NCBI GenBank assembly: GCA_016125275.1
Contig: WGMB01000002.1
Location: forward strand, 1-64,000
Origin: Acidobacteriota bacterium
Lineage (GTDB): Bacteria > Acidobacteriota > Terriglobia > Bryobacterales > UBA6623
Direction: 5' to 3'
DNA: 64,000 bases
Shown here piece after piece: positions 53,378 to 61,896 of the stretch (within the stretch, counting starts at the first letter, position 1; every line of letters starts with the position of its first letter). Below the pieces are notes generated by a model. The model did no database searches and was not told where the DNA came from. It was given only the letters and a program-made list of their open reading frames with translations. Position numbers and translations under genes: made by a program.

Positions 53378-55540
53378 CTACAGCCAGCCTTTGCTGATGG
53401 GCCGCGACAGCAGCTTGGGCCGCCGCACTTCGGACTTGCCGGCCCGCTCGATCAGCGTCGCTTGGCTGTCCACGACCTTCTCGCCCTCCAGCGGGATGGC
53501 GCGCGCGTAGCCGCCGTGCGACTGCATGATGCGCGCCCGCATGTTGTCGGCCAAGTAGGTCTCCAACACGTCGTCGCGCAGGTACCTCAGAATCGCCTGG
53601 GACCGCACCGGGAAGACCGTCTCCACGCGGAAGTTCAGGTTGCGCGGCATCAGGTCCGCGCTGCCCAGGTAGACTTCCTCGTCGCCGGCATTGTGGAAGT
53701 AGTAGATGCGGCTGTGCTCCAGGAAGCGCCCCACCACGCTGATGACGCGAATGTTGTCGCTGACGCCGGGAATGCCCGGACGCAGGCAGCAGATGCCCCT
53801 CACCAGCAGGTCGCACTTCACGCCGGCCTGCGAGGCGCGGTACAGCAGCTTGATCATCCGCCGGTCGACCAGGCCGTTCGTCTTGAGGATGAGCCGTCCC
53901 TGCCGGCCCTGGTGCTGGTGCTCGATCTCTCGCTCGATCAGCGCTTCCAGCCGCTCCCGCAACGACACCGGAGCCACCAGCAGCTTCTGGTAGTGATGCT
54001 CCTCGGCGTAGCCGGTCAGATAGTTGAACAGCCGCGTGGCGTCTTCGCCGATCTCTTCGTCCGCCGTCAGAAAACCGATGTCGGTGTAGAGGCTGGCCGT
54101 GACGGCGTTGTAGTTGCCGGTGGAGAGATGTACATAGCGGCGGATGCGCGAGCCTTCCTGCCGCACCACCATGGCGATCTTGGAGTGGATCTTGAGGCCG
54201 ACCAGGCCGTAGACCACGTGGACGCCCTCGTCTTCCAACTGCCGAGCCCACTCCATGTTGGGCTCCTCGTCGAAGCGAGCCTTCAGCTCCACCAGCACGG
54301 CCACCTGCTTGTGGTTCTCCTGCGCTTCGAGCAGAGCCTTGACGACCGGGGAGTCCCGACCGACGCGGTAGAGCGTCATCTTGATCGCCAGCACGTCGGG
54401 GTCGCGGGCGGCCTGCTGCAAGAAGTCCACCACGGGCTCGAACGAGTCGTAGGGGTGGTGCAGCAGGATATCCTGCCGGTCCACGGCCGAGAAGATGTTC
54501 TCGTCCTTGCCGAAGGCCTTGAGCCCGGGCGGAATGCGCGGCACGATGGCCGTGTCCTTCAGGTCCGGACGGTCGATCTTGATCAGCTCCATCAAGCGGT
54601 TCAGCGCCAAGGGGCCGTTGAGTCGATACACGTCCTGCTCGGTGATCTCGAGGTTCCGCTTGAGCACCCGCAGAATGTGCTCCGGCATATCGCTGGAGAC
54701 GCACAGCCGGACCACGGAGCCGAAGCGCCGCCGCTTGACCCCCTCGGCCACGGTCTCGAGCAAGTCGTCCGCCTCGATCTTCTGGATCGCCATCTCGGCG
54801 TCGCGCGTGACGTGGAAGGGGTGGGTCTCGATGATCTGGAGGCCCGGAAACAGCAGCCGCAAGTTCGCCGCGATGATCTGCTCCAGCCACACGAAGACCA
54901 GCTCGCCGTTGGCGCTGCGACCGTACGGTTTGGGGCCGATCCGCACCAACTGCGGCATGTTGCTGGGAACCTTGACCCGCGCGAACCGCTCGGCGCCGTC
55001 GTGGCGGCGGATCACCACGGCCAGGTTCAACGACAGGTTCGAGATGTGCGGAAAGGGCCGACCGGGGTCGAACGCCAGCGGCGTCAGGGTCGGGAAGACG
55101 CTCTCAGCAAAGTAGGCGTCGGCCGAGGCCTTCTGTTCCGGCGTCAGGTCGCCGTAGCTCACCACCCGAATGTCTCGTTCGGCCAGCCCCGGCTCGATCT
55201 CATCCTGCAGGCACTCGCGGCTCTGCGCCATCAACTCGTCGACTTCCGGCCGAATCGACTTGAGCTGCTCGGAAGGCGGCATCTCGCCGCTGCCTTCCCA
55301 CACGCCGGCCGCCACCTGGTCGAGCAAACCCGCCACGCGCACCATGAAGAACTCGTTGAGGTTCGAGCTGACGATGGCCAGAAACTTGATCCGCTCGAGC
55401 AGCGGCAGCCGCGGGTCCTGAGCCTCTTCGAGCACGCGACGCTGAAACTGCAGCAGGCTCAGCTCCCGATTCAGATAGAGCGAGGGATCGTCCAGAGACA
55501 GGGGTTCCACGGACACAGCAGGTTGCGGGTTGGCCGACAC
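53378..55540 (-). CDS. ppk: Polyphosphate kinase 1
   Basis: Reversibly makes polyphosphate from ATP. 720 residues from the GTG at 55540 (the frame is open to 55747, but PPK proteins normally start just before YLNRELSLLQFQRRVLEEAQ). Landmarks: FLAIVSSNLNEFFMVRVAGL at the N-terminus, the active-site histidine region YVHLSTGNYNAVTASLYTDI and the second His in GRFLEHSRIYYFHN. Size agrees with the family (about 690-720). It follows the secreted hypothetical gene's opposite end; the divergent neighbour is a YVTN-type propeller. Confidence 0.96.
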   Translation of the reverse strand: MSANPQPAVSVEPLSLDDPSLYLNRELSLLQFQRRVLEEAQDPRLPLLERIKFLAIVSSNLNEFFMVRVAGLLDQVAAGVWEGSGEMPPSEQLKSIRPEVDELMAQSRECLQDEIEPGLAERDIRVVSYGDLTPEQKASADAYFAESVFPTLTPLAFDPGRPFPHISNLSLNLAVVIRRHDGAERFARVKVPSNMPQLVRIGPKPYGRSANGELVFVWLEQIIAANLRLLFPGLQIIETHPFHVTRDAEMAIQKIEADDLLETVAEGVKRRRFGSVVRLCVSSDMPEHILRVLKRNLEITEQDVYRLNGPLALNRLMELIKIDRPDLKDTAIVPRIPPGLKAFGKDENIFSAVDRQDILLHHPYDSFEPVVDFLQQAARDPDVLAIKMTLYRVGRDSPVVKALLEAQENHKQVAVLVELKARFDEEPNMEWARQLEDEGVHVVYGLVGLKIHSKIAMVVRQEGSRIRRYVHLSTGNYNAVTASLYTDIGFLTADEEIGEDATRLFNYLTGYAEEHHYQKLLVAPVSLRERLEALIEREIEHQHQGRQGRLILKTNGLVDRRMIKLLYRASQAGVKCDLLVRGICCLRPGIPGVSDNIRVISVVGRFLEHSRIYYFHNAGDEEVYLGSADLMPRNLNFRVETVFPVRSQAILRYLRDDVLETYLADNMRARIMQSHGGYARAIPLEGEKVVDSQATLIERAGKSEVRRPKLLSRPISKGWL

Positions 55541-55667
55541 GAGTCTCAGCCTAACCCAAAACACGACATAAAGCTCGTGTTTATGCCCCAGGGACGCGAA
55601 AGAGACCTTAGACGCGGGCCGATTCTGAAGCCTTGCTTCCGATCCCCTCCGGCAGTACACTCCAGCC

Positions 55668-56759
55668 ATGCTACGGCGGACCCTGTCGATCGCCTCCCTC
55701 CTCTCCCTCGCTCTGCTGCTACCCGGCCCGACGCGCTCCCAGCCCAAGGACGGCCGCTACCTCTACATGAGCCAGCCCGACGGAGCCCAGAAGGAGGGGC
55801 GAGCCGAAGACGCCGGCATCTATGTCTACGACATCGACCATGGCCATAAGTTCGTCCGCTTCATCCCCGTCCCGATCTTCGAGGAAGGCTTGCGCGGCTT
55901 CGCCGGCAATGTAGCCAAACACGCGGTCTACTACTCTTCCACCAACCATCGCGTCGGTATGTTCGATGTGGAGACTGAGAAGGTCGTCTGGGAGAAGACG
56001 TTCGACGCCGGCGCCGATCGCTCCTCGGTCACCCTCGACGGCAAGAAGGTCTACGTGCCCACCGGCTGGTGGTATTCCGGCGACGACAGCGGCCTGCTGG
56101 TGCTCAACGGCGAGACCGGCGAGCTCATCAAGCGCATCACCGTCGGTCCGCAGGCGCACAACAGCATTGTGAGTCTCGACGGCAAGCGGCTCTACCTGGG
56201 CACCCGCACGATGGTCTCGATCTTTGATACCGCCGATGAGAAGCTGATTCGCGAGATCCCCAACGTGGGCGAGCGCGGCATCTTCCCTTATACCTTCGAC
56301 AGCCAGCAGAAGATCGGCTACGTCTGCCTGGGCGACCACATCGGCTTCGACGTGGTGAACCTGCAAACCGGCGAGGTGCTCGACCGAGTGTTCGCCCCGG
56401 GCGAAAAGATCCCGAACCGCACCCACGGCGCGGGCCTCACGCCCGACGAGACCGAGCTGTGGATCAGCGACCAGAAAGGTCAGCACCTGTTCATCTTCGA
56501 CGCCACGCAGATGCCGCCCGCGCCCAAGGCGCACGTCGAGCTCAGCCAAGGCGGGCACGGCTGGGTGGCGTTCAGCCTCGACGGCAAGTACGCTTGGTCG
56601 CACACGCCGGACATCTTCGACGTGAAGACCAAGAAGAAGGTGGCGACCTTCCTCGACCCGAACGGCGAGCCGGTCAGCGGCTCCAAGTACATCGAGATCC
56701 ATTTCAAGAACGGTAAGGTCGTGGAGATGGGTAACGAGTTCGGCCTGGGGCGGAAGTAG
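55668..56759 (+). CDS. Secreted YVTN-type beta-propeller protein
   Basis: 363 residues, signal peptide MLRRTLSIASLLSLALLLPG...RS. Seven-bladed propeller of the YncE/YVTN kind: GIYVYDIDHGHKFVRFIPV, RVGMFDVETEKVVWEKTFDA, VTLDGKKVYVPTGWW, SLDGKRLYLGTRTMVSIFDT, DVVNLQTGEVLDRV and GLTPDETELWISDQKGQHLF. It probably serves as a periplasmic binding or scaffold protein. Ends 2 bp before the next ORF. Confidence 0.85.
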   Translation: MLRRTLSIASLLSLALLLPGPTRSQPKDGRYLYMSQPDGAQKEGRAEDAGIYVYDIDHGHKFVRFIPVPIFEEGLRGFAGNVAKHAVYYSSTNHRVGMFDVETEKVVWEKTFDAGADRSSVTLDGKKVYVPTGWWYSGDDSGLLVLNGETGELIKRITVGPQAHNSIVSLDGKRLYLGTRTMVSIFDTADEKLIREIPNVGERGIFPYTFDSQQKIGYVCLGDHIGFDVVNLQTGEVLDRVFAPGEKIPNRTHGAGLTPDETELWISDQKGQHLFIFDATQMPPAPKAHVELSQGGHGWVAFSLDGKYAWSHTPDIFDVKTKKKVATFLDPNGEPVSGSKYIEIHFKNGKVVEMGNEFGLGRK

Positions 56760-56761
56760 GA

Positions 56762-57298
56762 GTGTGGCCCCGCTCAGGGCCGAGACGGCTGGACACGACG
56801 AACCTTCTGGGCGATGTCCGGCGAGAGCTCTACTTCCTGATTCGAGAGCACGGCTTCTCGATCGAGGAGCCCAAAGTCGACCTCGTCAGATGTACCAACG
56901 GCCGCGCCTTGATACGCGTTGAAGTATCCGACTACGGATTCTTCCTCGGCTTGAGCATCATGCGGCCCGAGGACGAGGGTGACCGAGCTCGTCACTGTGA
57001 CATTGGATCGATCGTGCGGTGCTTCTCCGAAGATCCTCAAACGAAGAAAGGAGATTGGTGGCGCCACGGTGGGGGCCTCTCGCTCCGTCAGAGCCTCAGA
57101 GCCTTCGCGTGGTATCTCGAACGGTATGGCGAGCCGCTCCTGCGGGGCGACTCCGCGGCTTTTGAGGAGCTGTACGCTTTCCGTAAACACGAGATTGAGC
57201 TGTACAACCAAATGGGACCGACCGCTTGGTCGAAACAACTTCCAAGGCAGACTATATCCTGGAGGCGTCGCCTGCTGCTCATGGTGGGGCGAGCCTAA
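56762..57298 (+). CDS. Hypothetical protein (178 aa)
   Basis: From a GTG. The start (MWPRSGPRRLDTTNLLGDVR) is uncertain; later starts are possible. Body: RRELYFLIREHGFSIEEPKV, DYGFFLGLSIMRPEDEGDRA, a Trp/Gly-rich turn (KKGDWWRHGGGLSLRQSLRA) and EELYAFRKHEIELYNQM. The ending is very basic (WRRRLLLMVG). The pattern of a small soluble alpha/beta protein with aromatic loop resembles contact-toxin immunity proteins, but I cannot assign one. Composition is less GC-rich than the adjacent genes. Confidence 0.55.
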   Translation: MWPRSGPRRLDTTNLLGDVRRELYFLIREHGFSIEEPKVDLVRCTNGRALIRVEVSDYGFFLGLSIMRPEDEGDRARHCDIGSIVRCFSEDPQTKKGDWWRHGGGLSLRQSLRAFAWYLERYGEPLLRGDSAAFEELYAFRKHEIELYNQMGPTAWSKQLPRQTISWRRRLLLMVGRA

Positions 57299-57335
57299 CC
57301 AGCCTGCTCCAGCGGTATAGGATGTTGTGTGGTAC

Positions 57336-58544
57336 ATGCGCGCCCTCCTGTTGCTGCTCTTCGCCTCCGCCTCCTTCGCCCAGGCGCCTCACTTTGAGCG
57401 AGGCGAGGTCCACGGGCGCGACGCCTACATCCTCGACAACGGCGTGATCCGCGTGGCCGCTCTGCGCGGCGCCGGCCACATCGCCGAGTTGCGCTTCCTG
57501 TCTGACGATCCGCGCCTTGCCGTCAACCCGATGCGCGTGCCGCACTTCCCCACCATCGAGCCTTGGGAGTACGACCCCGCCCAGCATGACGCCGTGTACG
57601 GCGGCGGCCCGAACAAGATCCTGCAGTCGGGCTACATGGGCCACCTGATGAACTTTCCCACCTTCGGCGTACCGTCGCCCGACGAGACCGCCAACGGCCT
57701 GGGCAGCCACGGGGAGGCCTTGGCCCGCGAATGGAAGCTCGACCGGGTGGAGTCCGACGAGAACCAAGCCGTGCTGTGGTACTCCGCACACCTGCCGAAG
57801 ACGCAGTACCAGGTGGGCCGCGCCTTGACCATCCGCAAAGGCGAGTCAGTCGTCTACTTCGAGGAGTGGGTGCAGAGCCTGACCGACTACGACCGCCCGG
57901 CGATGTGGGTGGAGCACGTGACGTTCGGCCCGCCGTTCGCCGAACCGGGCAAGACCTTTCTGGACATGTCGGCGACGCGCGGCGAGGTGCGGCGCGGCGG
58001 CGAGGAGACCAACTCGCTGGCTCCTGGCGAAGTGACCTGGCCGGAAGGCAAGGCCGCCGACGGCTCCCCGACCAGCCTGCGGCCCCTGCAGCCCACGCCC
58101 AATGCAGGGACCTACGTCGGCTACCGCATGGACCCGGCTCGCGAAACGGCCTGGTTCACGATGTACAACGAAGACTACCGCGCGCTGGTCGGCTACATCT
58201 GGAAGACGGCGGACTTCCCCTGGATCGGCGACTGGCAGGAGAACGGCCGCAACAAGCCGATCCCTTGGGAGGGCAAGACCAAGGCCCGCGGCATGGAGAT
58301 CGGCACGACGCCGTTCGGCGCCTCGATGGAAGCTGTCGTCTCGGCCGGCCCCTTGTGGGGAACGCCGACCTACCGCTGGATCGGCGGGCGCCAGAAGGCC
58401 GAGACGCGGTACGTGGCCTTTCTGCTGGAGATCCCTGAAACCTTTCGAGGCGTGGCGGACGTACAAGTCCAAGACGGAGCGATCGTGGTCGTCGAGCGCG
58501 GCACAGCCCAACGGTTCAACGTGCGGAGCGGCAAGAAGTGGTGA
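57336..58544 (+). CDS. Secreted galactose-mutarotase-like protein
   Basis: 402 residues from the ATG at 57336 (GTG at 57327 also possible). Signal peptide MRALLLLLFASASFAQ. The body is a beta-rich supersandwich: FERGEVHGRDAYILDNGVIR, VAALRGAGHIAELRF, LMNFPTFGVPSPDETANGLG..HGEAL, WVEHVTFGPPFAEPGK and TPFGASMEAVVSAG. The HGEA and EHVTFGPPF segments are like those of aldose-epimerase-fold proteins that bind a sugar. Catalytic residues cannot be mapped with certainty. The next gene's start overlaps its stop by 4 bp. Confidence 0.72.
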   Translation: MRALLLLLFASASFAQAPHFERGEVHGRDAYILDNGVIRVAALRGAGHIAELRFLSDDPRLAVNPMRVPHFPTIEPWEYDPAQHDAVYGGGPNKILQSGYMGHLMNFPTFGVPSPDETANGLGSHGEALAREWKLDRVESDENQAVLWYSAHLPKTQYQVGRALTIRKGESVVYFEEWVQSLTDYDRPAMWVEHVTFGPPFAEPGKTFLDMSATRGEVRRGGEETNSLAPGEVTWPEGKAADGSPTSLRPLQPTPNAGTYVGYRMDPARETAWFTMYNEDYRALVGYIWKTADFPWIGDWQENGRNKPIPWEGKTKARGMEIGTTPFGASMEAVVSAGPLWGTPTYRWIGGRQKAETRYVAFLLEIPETFRGVADVQVQDGAIVVVERGTAQRFNVRSGKKW

Positions 58545-59365
58545 GGCGGCTGGCGGCCCCGACGCGGCTGTGCGTGGCTGCGCTGCTGTGCGCCGGGATG
58601 CTGGCGGCGCAGGACGCCAAGCTGTGGGTGACGGCCTTCGATGAGAAGACCGGCGAGGTCCTGCGCGGCCTCGGCCCGCAGAACTTCACCGTGTCCGACG
58701 GCTCCACTCCGCTGCGCGTGGTGGAGGCGGAGTACTCCGAAGACAAGCTCGACGTGGTGCTGCTGGCCGACGCCAGCGCGATCGGCGAGGGCGTGCGGCC
58801 GTTGGTGGCGCCAGTGATCGAGCGGCTGGCGCAGGGCGACCAGATGGCCCTGGTGGCCTTCGAGCAGTCCGCCACGCTGCTGCAGGACTTCACCGGCAGC
58901 AAGGATCTGCTGCTGAGGGCCTGGGGCTCGGTGCGCTACGGCAACAACCCGCGCATCCTCGACGCGCTGTACGCCGTACTCGACGGCGGCTTCGAGGGGA
59001 CCGTGGGCCGCCGCGCGGCGATCGTGATGGCGACGGGCGTGGAAGGCTCCAGCGAGACCGGCCTGCGGGAAGTGCTGCAGTTGGCGCGCCGACGCGGCGT
59101 CCAGATCCACTTCGTCTATCGCGAGGGGGCCGACTCCGGGCTGTTTGAGAAGGCGGCCGGCGGCTCCGGGGGGGCCTACTTCTTCGCCAAGAAGCTGGAC
59201 CTGAAGCCGGACGAGCTGGCCGCCCGCGTCTACGCCGCCGCCAAGGGACGCTACGAGCTGCAAGTGGACGGCGTGAGCGCGCTGGGAGACCGCATCAAAG
59301 TGGAGATCGCCGGGCTGGAGAAAGGCAAGGGCAAGCCGGTGGCGACAGCCTTGGCGGTGGAGTAG
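58541..59365 (+). CDS. Secreted VWFA-related-domain protein
   Basis: 274 residues from the GTG at 58541, whose GTGA overlaps the previous stop. Signal peptide (PTRLCVAALLCAGMLAAQ). The fold is that of acidobacterial VWFA-related proteins: LWVTAFDEKTGEVLRGLGPQ, NFTVSDGSTPLRVVEAEYS, VVLLADASAIGEG (position of the MIDAS DxSxS, here D-A-S-A-I, so only partly conserved), ALYAVLDGG and ARRRGVQIHFVYREG. Probably binds a protein or cell-wall ligand. Translational coupling to the mutarotase-like protein suggests joint function. Confidence 0.82.
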   Translation: MRRLAAPTRLCVAALLCAGMLAAQDAKLWVTAFDEKTGEVLRGLGPQNFTVSDGSTPLRVVEAEYSEDKLDVVLLADASAIGEGVRPLVAPVIERLAQGDQMALVAFEQSATLLQDFTGSKDLLLRAWGSVRYGNNPRILDALYAVLDGGFEGTVGRRAAIVMATGVEGSSETGLREVLQLARRRGVQIHFVYREGADSGLFEKAAGGSGGAYFFAKKLDLKPDELAARVYAAAKGRYELQVDGVSALGDRIKVEIAGLEKGKGKPVATALAVE

Positions 59366-60215
59366 ACCTGGGCCTGACGCCACGAATGTCGCGAAATGTC
59401 GCGGTTTGTCGCGGAGCTTTGTTTTTGGAAGGGCGACGAAGAGTGAGCGGAGATGGACCTCCGGCGCGCGAGCGCCGTTGGATGGATAAGCCGAACGCCC
59501 GGCGCGTCCTTGGGACGGATCGGCCGGGCGTTGGCCTGGGAATGGGGTGGGCTCCTTTACGCCGGAGCCCTGTCTATCTCTTTCAGCCGGCTGACGATCG
59601 GATTACGGCGCGTAGGCCGAGGCGGGCGTTCGATTGATGGGCCTCAAACGCCAAAAAGGCCGCTACGGCTCACTTTTTCCCTTCCCGGGTCAGGGCGAAG
59701 GGAAGACCTGCAGGCGTGCGCCGGGCGGTTGCCGATTGCCCAGCGCTCTTCGCCTTCAGGATACCGGCGGTGTCAAGGGGCGGCGCTTGCCGATGGCATC
59801 CGGGCTGACGGAGCCGCGGGCGTAAGCCCGCGACCAAGGTTTGTTCCAGGCCTCCGTGGTCGCAACCTGACGGTTGCGGCTCTGTTGCGCGAATTGGCTG
59901 GCTGCCACCGAACTGCCTTGACTTGGAGGCCAACTGTCCGGATCTGTCAGGTTCTCGGGAGTTTGCCTCTTGGCGCCTGAGACCGGAGCCACGCCTTCAG
60001 GATAGCCGGGCTGTCAAGCTGCACGACGATCTATCGATGATAGATCGGGCTCCATCCTGGAACTGCCCCTTGGGTGTACCCACACCCGCTCATCCTTCCC
60101 TATGGTAGTTGTAACTGGATTCGCACCAGCGGGCCTGGATCCTCAATCAGGGGTCGGCAGCGTGGACAATCCAACAATACTCGCTAATCGCTCTCCAAGC
60201 CGACTGACTGGCCTT
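59366..60215. other. Gene-poor junction with hairpins and direct repeats
   Basis: 850 bp with no convincing ORF. TGTCGCG recurs at 59387, 59397 and 59407, exactly 10 bp apart. AACGCCCGGC pairs with GCCGGGCGTT around 59493-59532. CGCGGGCgtaaGCCCGCG is a tight hairpin near 59816-59833, and GCAACC/GGTTGC follows near 59862-59877. CGCCTTCAGGATA occurs twice, near 59751 and 59992. CGATCTATC-GAT-GATAGATCG is a 9-bp stem at 60027-60047. GC drops sharply toward 60100. It looks like the scarred edge of an inserted segment. Confidence 0.6.
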
Positions 60216-61124
60216 CTAGCTCGAAAACTCATCCAATTGGACTTCAGCAGCCCTTCTCACGATCCGCAGCAGTGCATCGGGGAGTTCCGTATAACTGCCC
60301 AACTCCTTCGCGTATACGCCTCGATCCGCCCATGCACTACTGTCGACGGACTCCCCGGCGGTTTTGAAAGCAACTCCCCACGCAGCATGCCCCTCTTTTA
60401 GGGCGATGTGTCGACTTCCCACCATGTCGATTATTGCATCGAATCGCTCATCTTTCAGAGAAATTCCAACAAACAGACAAAAATGCGTGCGCATAATCGT
60501 TGATATCTCTTCAATCCACTTATCTCCCCCTTCAGTTAGAAGCCTATTATATGATCTACGATCGAGCACGATGTCGAAGCTCCTCGGCAGCTTATCATTG
60601 AATGGCAAATATCCGTGAGGGTGATGAATGGAGACATCAACATCATTAATCCAATGCGACGGATCGAAAATTGGCTCGACGGCCAAGCCGCAGGAAACGA
60701 GATAACGTTCAAGTAGGTCATCATAATTATACGTCACCACATTTGTTGCCGTTCCGCGTTTTGATGACAATAGAAAACTCGACAACGCCGTCAACGTCTC
60801 TTCGCGGCGAAGCACCGCCAGATCTGGATTGTGCGACTCATACAACGCAGCATGCACCTTCTCGAGAAACACTTCTCGATCACCTTTGCACACGCGGCTT
60901 CGAAACATTTCCGCCATGAGCTTGAGGTCAGTTGTATCGGGCTTACCAACGGACTCTGCGGAAAACATCCTATCTAGAAGCACTTCCCAGCTTGGCAAGT
61001 CCGATCCGTAGCTAATACCCGATCCTAGGACAAGCGCGAGCCGACCGCGCCGAAGAAAGTGAGCCACCCAAGGGAGAAAAATCTCTTCCACTGAGAGTTC
61101 CGCAAAGGTCCGTCGTACGTGCAT
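60216..61124 (-). CDS. SIR2-family protein (putative NAD-hydrolysing defence effector)
   Basis: 302 residues. SIR2_2-type Rossmann fold: GSGIS at residues 34-38 (LALVLGSGISYG), N134 in VVTYNYDDLLERYL (the catalytic Asn position), H171 in HHPHGYLPF (catalytic His position) and LFVGISLKDERFD (about 218-230) in the second lobe. No zinc ribbon as in deacetylating sirtuins. Stand-alone SIR2 proteins with these motifs are known NAD-depleting effectors in several anti-phage systems. It is third in a minus-strand operon, 34 bp after an unknown protein gene. GC and codon use are lower and less biased than in the rest of the window. Confidence 0.85.
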   Translation of the reverse strand: MHVRRTFAELSVEEIFLPWVAHFLRRGRLALVLGSGISYGSDLPSWEVLLDRMFSAESVGKPDTTDLKLMAEMFRSRVCKGDREVFLEKVHAALYESHNPDLAVLRREETLTALSSFLLSSKRGTATNVVTYNYDDLLERYLVSCGLAVEPIFDPSHWINDVDVSIHHPHGYLPFNDKLPRSFDIVLDRRSYNRLLTEGGDKWIEEISTIMRTHFCLFVGISLKDERFDAIIDMVGSRHIALKEGHAAWGVAFKTAGESVDSSAWADRGVYAKELGSYTELPDALLRIVRRAAEVQLDEFSS

Positions 61125-61158
61125 CGTCTACCCCCTGCAAAAGGCCCCAATGGCACAC

Positions 61159-61896
61159 TCACGCAAAATACGGAGAAAGCAATTGGGCTTCTCGCAACAG
61201 CTCGATGACTTTATCCAAAGTATGCAACGTCGCAGGCGAAGGCGCCACTCTCATAGAGATATGCCCTAGGGATCCCACTTTTACCAGGTCATCGCTACTA
61301 GCTAATCTGCGAAGTTCGCATGAGACTGATGTCAGGGACTTCATATTGGCTCTAAACAACTCTCCATGGCCGATGTCCGATCCCGAAAACTCAATATTAT
61401 TAATACGCTGATCAAGCGACGCAGGCACGACGCAATACACAGAAACCAGGGCAAAACGCGACTCCAGCTCTCGGCGCGCAGCACCGGACGGCCCAGAATA
61501 AAACCCCCGAGAATCCGATGATTTATTGGGACTTCGATAGTATCCAGAGATTATTTGGGTCAGAAAATCAGTATCGATCTTAATATTAAACAACGGAACT
61601 CCGAACTTCTTTATTACGTCGAGCGCATCCTGGGCAATTCGCTTCGATTGCGCTAGCAAGAGCACATACCCACTCACCACTTTAATCAGAATCTCATACG
61701 TGTAAGGTGGTGACGATTCAACAACATACTCCTCGCCCAAAAGCGCCCTCGGAGAGTCATAGTAATACAACCCCCACTCATTTACAGCCGAACAGATTCT
61801 GAACTCAGGGGGAAACACTAGCGAAGTGGCGGCGGCATCACTACTCCATCCATAGTGGAGCAAGTAACCACTGAGGCGAGTAAGGGGCTTAGTCAT
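61159..61896 (-). CDS. Unknown 245-residue protein of the SIR2 operon
   Basis: No family recognised. The ATG at 61896 (MTKPLTRLSGYLLHYGWSSD) is chosen because it overlaps the stop of the upstream gene by 8 bp (ATGACTAA); the frame is open to 61959. The chain is mixed alpha/beta, with VNEWGLYYYDSPRALLGEEY, IKVVSGYVLLLAQSKRIAQD, LDVIKKFGVPLFNIKIDTDF and a C-terminal helix TLHTLDKVIELLREAQLL. No signal peptide. Position between a HExxH protein and a SIR2 effector suggests an adaptor or sensor, by inference only. Confidence 0.8.
   Translation of the reverse strand: MTKPLTRLSGYLLHYGWSSDAAATSLVFPPEFRICSAVNEWGLYYYDSPRALLGEEYVVESSPPYTYEILIKVVSGYVLLLAQSKRIAQDALDVIKKFGVPLFNIKIDTDFLTQIISGYYRSPNKSSDSRGFYSGPSGAARRELESRFALVSVYCVVPASLDQRINNIEFSGSDIGHGELFRANMKSLTSVSCELRRLASSDDLVKVGSLGHISMRVAPSPATLHTLDKVIELLREAQLLSPYFA

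Noticed and set aside
53462-55849. Long plus-strand frame opposite ppk
   Set aside because: Antisense shadow of polyphosphate kinase with no recognisable domain.
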